Shown here: in pieces, positions 45,791 to 58,089 of the stretch
How the letters are laid out: every line of letters starts with the position of its first letter
How positions within the stretch are numbered: the stretch's first letter is position 1
Source of the DNA: Termitomyces sp. T153
Lineage: Eukaryota > Basidiomycota > Agaricomycetes > Agaricales > Lyophyllaceae
Length of the DNA stretch: 64,000 bases
Assembly: GCA_018296165.2 (NCBI GenBank)
Contig: JACKQL020000002.1
Span: 1,674,001 to 1,738,000, forward strand
Direction of reading: 5' to 3'
Translations under genes and position numbers: made by a program
The notes under the pieces: model-generated
What the model was told of the DNA's origin: nothing
The model's database searches: none
Seen by the model: the letters and a program-made list of their open reading frames with translations, nothing else

Positions 45791-47613
45791 TCCCACACTT
45801 ATAGTCTCAAAATTACACCAAGATGCATGGTCATGTGCTGTATGGTGTTGTTGGGCTCATCTTTGTCTTCCAAATGGTCAACTCAATCACTTTAAATGGA
45901 GTCAACATCACAACAATCATTATGGAAAACAAGTGTCATAAAGGTATGCAAAAAGAAATGCCATTATTATGAGTAGTATCATGACAAAGATTAGTTTTGT
46001 GATAATATTACCTCAAACTTTGCTAGTGTACAATATCATTTCCACCTCAGATTTAGCAAGATCATTTACACTCTTGCTATGGTATCAATCCTCTCTCCAC
46101 CTGATCATAATCTTCTTGAAAAGTCCAGCAAAACAGTCTTCTGTTGTCATTAATTTTACAGTGAATGAAAATGGAGATATTTCAAGGCCACTGGATACTT
46201 ACTTCATTCTTGAAAAGATAGGTTTTAATACAACTGAAGAAGAGGATAAATGTTGAGGGCTCAGAAAACAATGGAGATGGAATATACACAGCCATTCTGA
46301 TGTTGCCAAGTGAAGAACTTGCAGCATAGTATCTTTGGAATACAGACTTGAAATATACCAACAATTTCATTTCCACAGAAAAGAAGCTGGCCTATCAGAG
46401 CAAATACTGACATTCTAGCTGTTTGAGCAGAGCATCATATTTCACAACAAAGTTCTTGTACATGGGATTTCCATTAGAAAGTAGACTTTTATAGTCAAGA
46501 CTTTTGATTTCATCCAAAGTGAATGATATGGAAGAGAGAGAGACACTATGGTGGATGACAAGGTTAGGTTGTCAACTTGGTATAATCACAATCAAGAAGT
46601 TGTGACACAACTATCACTCTATTTTGTACCACCAACACCACCACATTGACTGCCTTCACTCAACTCTTTCATGCATTTCATGGCATGGAATTATGCATTT
46701 CCACACAGTTTTCTTTAGAATCTCCAGCAAGGTCTATTCAGTCAATCCTTCTCTCAATGATTCTACTCAGAATTGAGTGTTTCACTGTGCTCAAGTCATT
46801 TGTCTGGCTCAAAATATCCAGTTCAGCATCAACAAGTCCTAATGATTATAACTAGATATATGTAAGATCTATTTGGACTGACATACACTCTATTCAATTC
46901 TAAAAACACACTCATAGATGATTTGTGCAATAAAGTCACATCTCTCAATATGGACATTGCCTGATTTGCAAGGAAAATCAAAGGTTTCAGAGTAAGTATC
47001 CATTGTATTGTTAAGTTGTTTCTCATTCTCTTGTAGCAACAACTATTATGCTCTATTGAAGAGAGTTGACTACCTAGTTTCTTTAACAAATTCCTTGACT
47101 TCAAAACAAGCACTAGAATCTCTCTTGATAGAATCTCTCAAGATAACTACCCTAATGTAAATTTTTGAACAGAGGACTTGTACAAAGAACATAAAGAAGA
47201 TTATGAAAGTACTAATGGCCTAGCAACATGCAAGCCAAAGCCTTTCAATGATGATGATACCCAGCAGCATCTTGTTCTTGAAGATGAGCTAGGGAATCCA
47301 ATTGATTGATTTTGTATTGCTCAGAACTGACATGGGGAGGATCAGGCCATTGTTGTCTCCTCACACATTGCCTGCATTTATCATACCCAAGTTGGGTGAA
47401 AAACTACAGAAATTTGAGCTCATTAACTGTACCACATGTCCAGATAATGCCCCAGATTGATAACATTCTAAGTGACTGTGTGAAATGGAAGATCTGAGCA
47501 GATACAGATGCACTCAGACTATGTTTCATTCACAGCAGTGTCTACTCCATTTGAGTTATATGAAGTCATGCCAATGGGTTTGCAAGATGCACTAGCAATC
47601 CATTAGTGGTAGG
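45791..47613 (+). pseudogene. Inverted segment with gypsy RT first half (element 4)
   Basis: The right end (about 47280-47613, plus) reads QHLVLEDELGNPID and STPFELYEVMPMGLQDALAI, the RT region that should directly precede the IGKICH..YLDD part lying at 44746 on the minus strand. The left 1.4 kb is presumably upstream polyprotein but is too decayed to assign. It stops at the family B LTR fragment. Confidence 0.6.
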
Positions 47614-47712
47614 TGTCAGGTTCTGCTAACCATGAGGGCTCAACTATACTGGGCAAATTCTTACTAGGAAGACATGATGCCCTGCACTGATAACTGGGCA
47701 CTTGGAGAGGAT
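47614..47712 (-). mobile_element. Family B LTR, terminal 100-bp fragment
   Basis: TGTCAGGTTCTGCTAACCATG... matches the first ~100 bp of 15510-16700. Preceded by GTAGG, which pairs with GTGGG (reverse complement of 44742-44746) as a decayed target-site duplication. Confidence 0.8.
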
Positions 47713-50404
47713 CTAATTGCAGCAGCCTCTGCCAAAGATACATATACAAGTGTAAGCTGACAAGCATTTGAAAGAACAAAGCCATCAGCACCAAGAACAG
47801 ACATAGCACCTGCTGGAATATAGTTAATCTTGTCCTAGTGCAAGATTACTTGAGGCATCATAATAACAAGAAAATTGATTTTGATTTGTGCATGTAAAAT
47901 CCCTCTTTGAGCAATATTTACATAGGAGTCCCAATGCTGATGAATTACATTACTAAGATTCCCTATGGCAGTCTCCATAGTCCACTGTGCATAACATGAT
48001 AGAGGTTCTGCACAAATCAAAGAGGACCTGGAGCAATATGAGTGAGAAGATAAGCTTTGCCATAAGAAATATCTTCATGATACTGCACATAGAGTTTCTC
48101 AAATTTAAGAAGAAACTAGCAGATCAACCAATGTGCATCTATAATGTGTTTGTTTAACCTTATTTGATAGAAGAGTCATATTTTGCACAAAAGTCACAGT
48201 AACTAATCCAAAGCTTTTCAAATAGTATAGAACAAAGAAGGGCTAGAGCCAGACAAAAAATTCTGCAGCCTTTTTGTATCCAGAGTTGATTTTTTCTGCT
48301 ATGTTCCTTAGTGCATGTCCAAAAGAGGATAGTATAAATGGGGTTGCTAATTCAATAGTCTTGCCATGAGCCTTCCTGACTTTTTCTACTAAGACCTTCC
48401 AATTCCAAGTATTTGTTGAGTCAGGCTAATAACACTTGAGTGTGCTATGCCACAAAAGAAGAAGATCAGAGCAGATATTTGGTATTCCTAAGGTGCAATG
48501 AAGTCTACTAAAAAGAGATGATGGTTCACTGAGACTAGTTGAAAGGTGGAGAGCATTGTATTGGTTATGATTTTCTAGAGCAGTGCAGAAATGTTGATAT
48601 GATAACACCAGTATCTTTGCTGTATTGAGACAATAGTGCAAATGTACTATCCAGATGGTTACATCCAGCCACAGTATAGTTGTCAGGTTTTGCATCAATG
48701 GGTAGTGATTTTCACCATAATGCTGCTGGCCTGGAAGACTACAGTAAAGTTGACATCTATATGTTCCTTATAGCCAACCATTCCTGTCATTGTGGAACTA
48801 TCTGCTGTTGCCAAGTAAGGAAAAGAGTAGATCTATGAATGTATGACTTTGTTGATGCATTTCAGATGCACAGACCCTCTTTCTGGAGAGCTGAAATAGT
48901 AGAATATATGGTCTATCACAGAATCCACAAAGAAGCTACAAGAAATGACAAATTGCTTCTTATATCTTATATCAGGAGAGATTATGAATTATCCAGATGA
49001 AAATACAGCAATGTGACTCCTTGTTAAGATAAAGCTGGGCCCCTCAATTAATAACTATAGTGAAATGTCACCTTTTTTGAGTGTTCCCACACTCCAAGCA
49101 TTGAGAAAGTCTTGGCCACATGCAGTGTTGGTATACTCTAGTATCTCTCATCAATTTGCACATCTGCCTATATGTAGTTGTAGACATGGTGCATGTCTCA
49201 AGAAAAATCACTCTCAAAGTAGCAGACAGTCTGCTACTTTATTGAGTTCTTCCATTTTCTTGAGCATGCTTGAATATCCTTTCAATGGACTCATAAAAGT
49301 AATGCATGAGCTTGGCTATATTTTTAGAATAATAGAGAGCCTGTATGATAGATCTGATCAGAATAGTTAGGTATTGGCAATGTAGCTTCTGAGTTCTAGT
49401 ATGATATTGCAGCTCAGAGCATTCAGAGCAGGTATCAAGTAGATTGAAAGGGCCTGTAAGGCCTACATATGATCTGATGCACATGTCATGTATAATTGGC
49501 ACTACAGTAATGAGCTCAACCTGGGATTTTATCTGATAGTATGAGAAATATGGGTCACCAGGATAGCAAGCTTTATGTGCTGTTTGAACATCATTGTAGG
49601 TGTGCTCAGATGCATTTGTAGTGGAAAGGAATGTTTGCATGCCTTCAGAAAGTGCTAATCATTTTATTTATCTAATGGATCAGAAGGTGCTACACATAGA
49701 TGCTCAGTATCCCTGATAAACAAATCGCTGTTTTCCAAAGTAGCAGTCCAGAGGCCCTGAACTGGGAAGCAATGCAAAGGTCATCTAAGTTTGAATTAGG
49801 TCTGACAGTAAGAAGCTCATTAGATAGTGATTCTAGAGGGTGTTGGAGAGGCTCAGCATGTTGAGATTGTAGTGGATCAGCTTGCTCATGCAGAAGATGC
49901 TTGGTTTCTTGTTGTGCAGTAGTGGATTGTTCAGTAGTATTCTGCATAGCATAATTATCTTTTTGAGCAATACTGCCAGAGTTCTATAAACAAGACTAGA
50001 TTCAGAATGATAGTAAAAGATGCATGGTAAAATATGTACACTGTATTCCCCATCTTTGTGTAACCTATGCCAAATGTTCTGCCCAGTTCCTTCTGAATCA
50101 CCATCCAATCTCTGATGATAATGACCAACAATTTCAGGAGTATCTAGTACATGTTGGCTGAGGAAGCTATTCAGAGACTGGTTCTGTTGTTGTTAGTCTG
50201 CTATGTTGAGAGTGTTGTTAATGACTGGAGACATTTTGAGATGACAGCATTGGTAGGCCACTGAAATTGCCTTGTGCATGGGAAACTTTTGAAATTTGCT
50301 GAGTTGATGTGATCATCAAACCAGAGGACTTGGAATGAAAATGTTTTGTTGAGAGATTGACAAAAGAGACTCAAACTTATAAGATGCAAAATTGGAGTAG
50401 TCAA
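47713..50404 (-). pseudogene. Plavaka-type (KDZ) transposase relic
   Basis: Minus strand, in order: GQNIWHRLHKDGEYSVHILP, YHSESSLVYRTLAVL, VPIIHDMCIRSYVGLTGPFN, LLDTCSECSELQYHTRTQKL, MHYFYESIERIFKHAQE, CRLYCSLPGQQHYGENHY, ALHLSTSLSEPSSLFSRLHC, STNTWNWKVLVEKVRKAHGK, SLICAEPLSCYAQWTMETAI, GNLSNVIHQHWDSYVNIAQR. These are the signature blocks of the large Plavaka transposases common in mushroom genomes. Frames shift repeatedly. Ends of the transposon were not found. Confidence 0.82.
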
Positions 50405-50419
50405 GTGAATGTTGATATG

Positions 50420-51493
50420 AGTTTAATGTGTGGTAATACTAATATTGCAAGAAAAATACCTTTTAAATATATGGGCTTCTGACTGGGGTTCAGCTTGTAT
50501 GCAAATACTCATCATATGCCAATTGCTTTGTGACAAAGACTATTAGCTTCATGTTCTATAGTAGTGCACTATATAGAAGCATCACTTTGTGGAAGTTTCC
50601 AGAAGTCTTGTTTGGGTCATCCTTGAGAAGTTTCAAAACAAGATGTATCAGGGCCACATAAGATTTGAAGTCAAAGATTGCCTCAGTCTCCATACTGGTG
50701 AGGTCATTGATGGAGTTTGTAGGGTTGATAGTGGACAATAAAGTGGTGAGATCCAGAATAGCAGGTAGATCCTGATGAGGTTTCAACTGAACATTTTGAC
50801 TAGTGTGAAAATGTGTTAGACACTTGTTTTGTTTAGTGATGTTCTCAAGATATAGTTGACCAGCTTCAGTGGGATTAATAGTGTGACAGAGATGCATAAA
50901 ATGCTCAGTAGGTTTTGGGAAAAGAGAGGTGTGAGAGGAGAGGAGGGGAAATGTTGTGGTGAGAGTAATTGAGAATGAGTTGGAGGAGTTGATAGACAAA
51001 TTGGGGGTGTTAATGAGGGAGGTGATAAAGGTGAGGTAGATCTAGGTGGAGTGGATTGAGAATGGGACAATTATGTGAACAAAGATGGCCACAGATGTTT
51101 TCTTTGAAGATGACATCTTTTGAGAAGAAATAGCTAAGGTTATGAGCATGCCATCCAAGATGACCCTCTTTATACCCAACAAATCTAGCTTTGAAAGTGT
51201 TTGGTTCTGCCTTCATGGCAAGTTTCAGAAGGGTGCAGTACAAAACACTGGCAACTCCATACATAAAGATGGGAGTCTGGTTTGGATGTATTCATGAGTT
51301 TATGTGGTATGTTTTGAGCAGGGACTGTAGATATCAGGTGAAGATTTCTGAGGTACTGGGCAGTCAGAATAGCATTGCCAAGGAAAGACATTGAAAGACC
51401 CAATTCAGCTATGAGGGTTTGGGCAGTGTTCTCAATAGTGCTAATTTAATGTTTGGCTCTTCCATTCTACTGATAGACATAGAAGAATGATAC
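50420..51493 (-). pseudogene. Copia integrase end and linker (left part)
   Basis: Minus strand: IAELGLSMSFLGNAILTAQY, TSKPDSHLYVWSCQCFVLHP, TFKARFVGYKEGHLGWHAHN, YFFSKDVIFKENI, then a Ser/Pro/Thr-rich linker toward RT. The integrase continues on the far side of gypsy 5 at 60999. The precise left edge against the Plavaka relic is uncertain. Confidence 0.85.
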
Positions 51494-51714
51494 TGTAGGG
51501 AAATTGTGACTGTTACTCACTCCTTTTGATATAGTCTTATCTTTCCCATCTACAAAATCATTATTGCCTTATCTAACCATTGATCTATGTATATAAGGAC
51601 TCAAGATACTTGGATAGAATAGTGATCAAAATTTAGGATTTATCTCAATTCTATTGCAATTCTCTAAGCTTTGTGTGACTCAACATCTGCTTACTATGGC
51701 AGCCTCACATCACA
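51494..51714 (+). repeat. 5' LTR of gypsy 5
   Basis: TGTAGGGAAATTG... to ...CACATCACA. Confidence 0.92.
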
Positions 51715-51949
51715 TATTTTGAACTCTTACAGTCCTTCTATACTCTAGTATCTCTGGGCTTATGCATTGTAGAATCTCTCTGGTCTGATCAATTAGAAGA
51801 ATCTTCTATATGAGTCTATTGTTTACTATATCAGCTAACAACAATTTGCACAGACACTCTACTTGTAACCAAGTCCTGACAGCCTAAGAGATTGGACCAC
51901 CCCCAAGATTAGAGAAGAGCATGCATGAATCTGGTCAGACCACACATGG

Positions 51950-53900
51950 GGACACTTTGGACCTCAGCAATGAAGACCAAAGTGGGCCCCAGCTCTCAAG
52001 GAGCTCTGGCAGAGCCTCCTGCAACTAATCCTTGCAGAGAGAAAGTACTGCCTGATGAAGCTAACTGACCTGTGCCTAGTAGAAGGCAACAATCCACATC
52101 TGAGTCAGTGCTCACCTGGTTCAGTAATGAGAATGAATTAGAACAGGAAGCAAGGATAGACCTACCTTGTTGACAAGGAGGAAAGCAGGACAGCTCTAAC
52201 ATGAGAGTACCTGTGGGAGGACTTAGCTCCAAACAGGCCTTTATATTTGGATTGACCTACTAGGAAATGACCTCAGTGGAAAAAGCCTGGGTAGCCAGTA
52301 GACATATCAATATGATTATATCCTCCCAATCTAATAGTGAGGATACTGAGACTGGTGAACAGGAAGAGTTCAACTCCAAGCCTATAAGGGAAAGAACCCA
52401 GACCCTAGTAACTGAGGAGATTTAGATATTTCTGAGGAGGACCTTGATTATCAAACTCAAGAACAAATGCTTGAGTCTTTTTGAAATCAAAGAAGTTTGG
52501 ACAAGGGCCCCAGTCTTTCCAAAAAAGGGAGCAGGGACAGAAACTCATGCAAGGGTATCAGAGAGAAGAAAGTATCCTCTGAATTGGGTGCAGCAATCAA
52601 GAATATTGTGGGACATAACCCTAAGGACAAACCAAACTATTGAAAGAATGAAGAGGGTGGGATACTCCATCTTGTAAACTAAATAGCTAGGGGTAGTGCT
52701 CTAGAAAAACTCTTTATGTCCATAGGCTGTAAGCATAATAACAAGTCATTGAATTTCAGCTACTCCTTCCAGAGCTTGTCTGACAAAGATTACTCTTCAT
52801 GAAGTGACACTGATGATAGTGAAGACTCCAGCTCAAGCAATAGTGAGTTCAACTCCTTGGATTTGAGCAGCTCTAAGAAGGGGTGTAAAAATTGGAAGTC
52901 AAAGTCCTCAAAGAGGAAAGACAGGTACTGTTGTAAGCCAAACTCTACAGTTAGACCTGTTCTTCCTGAAAAGTACAATGGGGCATCCAACATTCAAAAA
53001 TTCATGCAATTCATAAATTAATGTTCAACTTACCTGACTCATGAGTATGTTGAATGACAACACCATGTCATAGTGGTGGCCAAGCTTCCTTACTGGAAGG
53101 GCCTAGAACTTCAAGAGAAGTGTTGGGACAACCTAAGAAATGGAATTTAGAATAGTTTTTCAAGGAGTTGTTCAACAAATCCTTTCCCACTGATTTCTAA
53201 AGCTGCCAATGCAACAAGCTTCAAGACTTTGGTTAAGGAAGCATAAATATGTTTCCAAAATAAAAGAATTGTTCATTTATGTTGGATCCATTAGTAAGCA
53301 TGAAAGAATAGTCAAGCTGTTTAATGGGTTTGAACTTTTCATTAAGAGAGGCCTATATTGTACCAGATTAGATCCTAAAATCTCAAAGTGGCACAATATA
53401 ATATCTCAGGCAGAATTTCTTGAACAAACTAAAAATGTGGAGGTTGAAGAGCCCTGAGAATATGCTAGGAGCTCCCCCAAGCACCATAAAGGCTATAAGA
53501 ACAAGGACTATACTGAGAGTGGCCAGCAAGAAACAAACTCAGGGAGCTCACACCCCAAGCATGGTGGAGGGAATTACTGGTGACACTAATCATGGTCTCC
53601 ATTTGGCAAAGCCACCAACACTATACCTGGTTTCTCCTCTGTCAAGGGAAACCCTAGATACTTAAAACCCTAGAAATATAAACATGGGTCAGGTAAATTC
53701 TACAAGAAGTAAGTGGAGAGCTTCCATAGTCTTAGCAAGAATAAAATTACTGAGTACAAGGCTGAAAATTAATGCTTTGGTTGTGGTAAAATAGGATACT
53801 TTACCCACAACTGCCTCAAAGGCAAGACCATGAAGTCCTCCTTGAGAAAACCTCCAGGAATTTCCTCTAGTAGCATTTGAGTGGACTTGCAGGAATTAGA
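51950..53900 (+). pseudogene. Gypsy 5 gag
   Basis: The capsid region includes ELFNKSFPTDF (about 53166-53198), FIYVGSISKHERIVKLFNGF and CTRLDPKISKWHNIISQAEF at 53270-53420. A zinc knuckle CFGCGKIGYFTHNC lies at about 53772-53813 with all three Cys and the His present. Acidic/serine-rich sequence precedes the capsid. Stops and frameshifts throughout. Confidence 0.75.
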
Positions 53901-54489
53901 AAGGTTCTAGAATGATGTGCTGGGGGAGGTCTGCTCTGATCTTCTGGTAGGCAGTATAGCTTTTGATAGCAACCCCAAGTTTATCTAGGAGTGGTTGTCA
54001 GGTATGCTGAAGACCTTGTTCAAAATGGATGAAGATTATGATGGGCTCCCTGATCCACAATCTGTATCCAATTTAAGTAAGGAGTATGTATAGAAGGATG
54101 AATCAGAACTGGATATCTTGATAGATGATTCAGAATGGGCTTTTATAGGGTTAGCTAAGTTGCCAACTATGGTGGACAATGATACTCTAGAACCTGTGAT
54201 CATTAGACCACCAATGTGATTTGATTAGTCTGAGGGGAGCTATGACTTTAAAGTATGCCATGTAAAAGTAAAGCTTGACCTGCTATGAAAGTCTGAAAAG
54301 AGGTGGAGGAAACCTTTGTGCCTGGAAAGCACCACTATAAGAAAACTAGAATCCATGTTAGAATCTATGCAGCCATACCCAGGTGATCCAGTGAATTGTT
54401 TGCAGTACAAAGGCTGATGGTTTGTAGCAAATGATATCAGTGATTTAGAGATGTCTCTATGGGACTAGGTTTGTTATAATAACAGTGAA

Positions 54490-54966
54490 GTGGGAAGTGG
54501 TTATTTCGATGATTGTTATTAATCCCCTTTTTAAGTTTCTTTTAAAGTAGCCTCTCTCCTTTGGGTTGTATAAGTAATTAATTAACATAGTGGAGAGTAA
54601 GAGTTATAAAGCTCCTTTGAGTTAATTTGTCAAATACCTCTATCATTTTAAGTGGTGATGAGTATAATTTATTTAAAGTTTCTATTCTTTTGGTGTATTG
54701 GACTGTGTTAAGGTTTATACAGTATAAATAAGGAATCTTCTTATAAAATAATATTTAATAAAAATAAAAATATGCATAAAAATACAAATTTATTAAAAAA
54801 AAATAATTATATCTATTTCGAGGAAGATCGAAAGATACTTCTGAAGGGGTTTTTAAAAAATTCTTTAAATTATGATAGAATAACTAAATCTGAAATAAAT
54901 GGATTTTTTAAAGATAAAAAAGATATAAAATTACCTTTAGCTTTAATAAAGAGACTGATTTCATAG
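54490..54966 (+). other. AT-rich insert with an intact 64-codon ORF
   Basis: A block far poorer in G+C than its surroundings interrupts the gypsy polyprotein between gag and protease. Its right part holds a clean ORF (54772-54966, MHKNTNLLKKNNYIYFEEDR... ending IKLPLALIKRLIS) rich in Lys, Asn, Ile, Phe and Leu, with AT-rich codons and an A-rich leader before the ATG. The style resembles fungal mitochondrial or mitochondrial-plasmid DNA. It keeps CpG (TTTCGAGG, GATCGAAAG). Family not recognised; left edge approximate. Confidence 0.55.
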
Positions 54967-54967
54967 T

Positions 54968-55960
54968 ATGATTGGCACTTGGTACACCAAACAGTGTGCC
55001 TCAAAATCTCAAGTGGCTGTAACTCAAAAAAGCTGGTATCAGACTATACTGACAGATGATGTGTGGGCTTGGAATGCCTTGAAGGTATTGAAACTGGGAG
55101 CCCTCTACACACAGCAAGAGAATGAGAATCATCATTCTGAAGGAAGATGATTTAGGGTATACATACAATAAGGCTTGGATTGCCCTCATTATGAAATCAA
55201 TGACTCTTTCCTTGAATTTCAAATATGCATCAAGTATGGACAGCTATACAATTTAACCTTTGACTTGATTCAATGGTACACAGAGTGATTGGAAGTAGCT
55301 TACTAAAGGATGGTGGAAAGTTTTGAGCCTTAAGAGGGCCCTAGAGAGGACTCTGGAGAAGGAAGTCCATTGCTTCAGCTAAAATCTCTAGACTGTCTTG
55401 AGAAGGACCTTGAAGATATCCTGTAAGCTATAAGAGCCCAAAAATGTATCTGTATCCAACAGGATAGTAAAGTACTGCATGTTCCTGAGTTAAATGGCCA
55501 GCAAGTAGAAGCAGGGACTTACTCTACATTACTCTGATATAATATCAAACAAAAATCAGAACAGAGATGTGTACTCAAGCCATTGGTCATTGTGGCCAAA
55601 GTAAAATGGCCACTTGGTAAGGGTGCTAGTGGAATCAGGATCACTGGGTGATTTTATGTCAACTATAGTGGTGGAACAGTTAAAGGTTCAGAAGGATAAA
55701 CTAAGAGATTCAATACTAGTACAACTGGCAGTCTAGGAATCTTAATCTCAGGTAAACTATAGGACTACAGTAAGATTGGAGTACCAGAAGATAGCTGGAG
55801 AAAGATACTTCAATATCATGAACCTGAATGGATATGGTCTAATTCTTGGTACTCTTGAATTTATCAATATTGTATTTTATATTATATTTGGGTTGAACCC
55901 TCCACAAATAATTGTAGGGAGCAAATAGCCAGCCCCAATGAGAGAAGGAACAGGAGTAGC
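54968..55960 (+). pseudogene. Gypsy 5 protease region
   Basis: WYTKQCASKSQVAVTQKSWY leads to a spacer and then VPELNGQQVEAGTYSTL. The protease core follows: PLVIVAKVKWPL (55582-55617), VESGSLGDFMSTIVVEQLKV-type remains (DSGS degraded to ESGS, split over two frames), and RYFNIMNLNGYGLILGT at 55803-55850 in shifted frames. Processes the polyprotein in active relatives. Confidence 0.7.
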
Positions 55961-57560
55961 CTGACTAACATTTAGAGTAATAACTGTCTATGAAGAAGAG
56001 TTGGAGCAAGTGTGAAGGGAGCTCACTGATTATGCAAAGTCTCTTTACAAATATGTGGCCAAAACTTCTTTGCCACTTCTGAGGGCAATGAACCATGAGA
56101 TTCTGCTGATTGATGAAAGTAAAATTGACCTTAGAGGTCTTTTTAATGCTCAGAAGCCCTTAAGTCACAGTGAAATGAGAAGTGTGCTCTATACATCCAA
56201 ACTGGTAGATGGGAAGTAACTACCTCGGGAAATGCAGTACCCATGATGTTCTTAAAGAAACTTGGAAAAGCTGGAGATTCCATCAAACTACTAATAGTAA
56301 GTGATTTGCATGCCCACAATGCAAATATAGTGAAAAAGTCATCACCTTTGCCTGACATTGATAGTTTTCTGAGGAGAGCTGCCTACACCAAGTACCAAAT
56401 CATAATTAACAGCCAGGCATATGAGCAAATCCAAATAAGGCCTGAACATGTCTTACAAATAGTAGTAACCACCCCAAATGGTGATATGCTAAGTCACATA
56501 GTCCAGCAGAGGGATTGCAATGCACTTGCAACCTATTAGACATTAATAAAATACTTATTTGCACTATATTTAGGATAGTGCATAGATCTATATTTAGATG
56601 ACATCATTATACACTCTGCATTGCTAGAGGAACATGTCAAACATATTAAATTGATATTGGATATTTTGAACAAGAAAAGGCTTTACCCTTAGTAAACACA
56701 AATTAAAGTTCTTGTGCAATGATATGAAGATTCTGAGGCAAGTGGTAAATAATAGTGGGATTCAGATGGATCCTGATAAGGTTGATGCCTTGACTAAGTG
56801 GAAGGTATCCACTAATAAAGACCTCCTGAGAGGATTTCTGGGAGTAGCTAGTTATTTGGCAGATGATATTGACTGAGTTTGGATTCCTATAAGTGTTCTA
56901 CATGGATTGACTGGGGATACTGTCCCCTTTCAATGGGAATACACACACTAAAGAGCATTTTAAGACATAAAATGTCTGGCCTCATCCTGTAAGAATCACC
57001 ACCATAAACCACTAACATATGAGCCCAATCCTGAGCCTGTTAACATGGTTACTGATGTGTGTGTCACTGGAATTGCAGGTATAATTAGCCAGGGCCCTGA
57101 TTGGAAGACTGGTCCAGTGGCAACTTTTTTTTGGCTAAGCTTGATTTGGCCCAGCAGAATTATCCAGTTCATAAGATTGAAATGCTAGCAGGAGTTGAGA
57201 CTATGCTACAACATTAGGATATTTTGCAAGGAGTATAGTTTAGGTGGTATACCAATCATAAAGGACTAGTACACTTATTAGAACAGAAGAATCTATTTGG
57301 AAGACAGGCTAGATGGCTAGAGAAGATTAGAGAATTTGATTTTGTCATTATTTATGTTCTTAGGACAGAGAACATATTGTCTGATTTGCTATCCTGGCTG
57401 TATTTTAATGATGAACCTGGGATTGTGAGATCCAGATCAGAATATACATACCACAATGTCTTGAACAATGATTTGTTGAACCACCAATTGATATTAATGC
57501 CAGTCTTAGTTGGTTTGGAGGGTCAGAGTAAATCCTTATTGAAACCTGAAAAGGAGAAAT
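55960..57560 (+). pseudogene. Gypsy 5 reverse transcriptase and RNase H
   Basis: The RT YLDD box is present as LYLDDIIIHSALLEEHVKHI (56590-56650), then decayed thumb sequence. RNase H follows: FFLAKLDLAQQNYPVHKIEM (57127-57186), WYTNHKGLVHLLEQKNLFGR, QARWLEKIREFDFVIIYV, and ENILSDLLSWLY. The domain order matches Ty3/gypsy. Stops in the thumb and connection. Confidence 0.85.
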
Positions 57561-58089
57561 ACAGGTTGATTTAGTGCACTAAAGGCAAAAGCAAGCAAAC
57601 TGAGGCTAATGAGACTCAAAACTCCCAGAAAAAACAGGCCAGAGATAGAAAAATGATTGAGCCTGCAAAGACTGGTTATCTGGAGACTTCAAAAGAGTTT
57701 GCTGCACAAATGACTCATGGTTTTGTCCTTCATGGCTCTAAGGAACAAGAAGAGGGCAGGACTGAGGTATCTGAAAACTAAAGAAAACTAATCATTAGAT
57801 TGCCAGCTAGCAGACTGTCATCAAGTCAGCAGTTACTTAAGGAAGAAAACTCAACTGATGCCTACTCAGATCATATACCCAAAGAGCAAATCTGAGATGA
57901 GAATTTACTTAACAAGTCTTACCAACTGAATGACTTACTAGTATCCTTGCCTCATATCACCCTGGACAAGTTGATCCTCAATGGCCAGGAACTCCTGGAC
58001 TTGAGAGGAAGTTTTAGAAAGGTATCAGAAAATCTGAAGCATTACAAAAACTTTGAAATTGAAGATGATTTAATATTTCTCAAAGCATC

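Noticed and set aside
45141..45941. Longest open frame outside the genes (266 codons, plus strand)
   Set aside because: It lies almost wholly within the family B LTR and runs past its broken end; composition is low-complexity Ser/Leu/Cys with no domain. Treated as chance.
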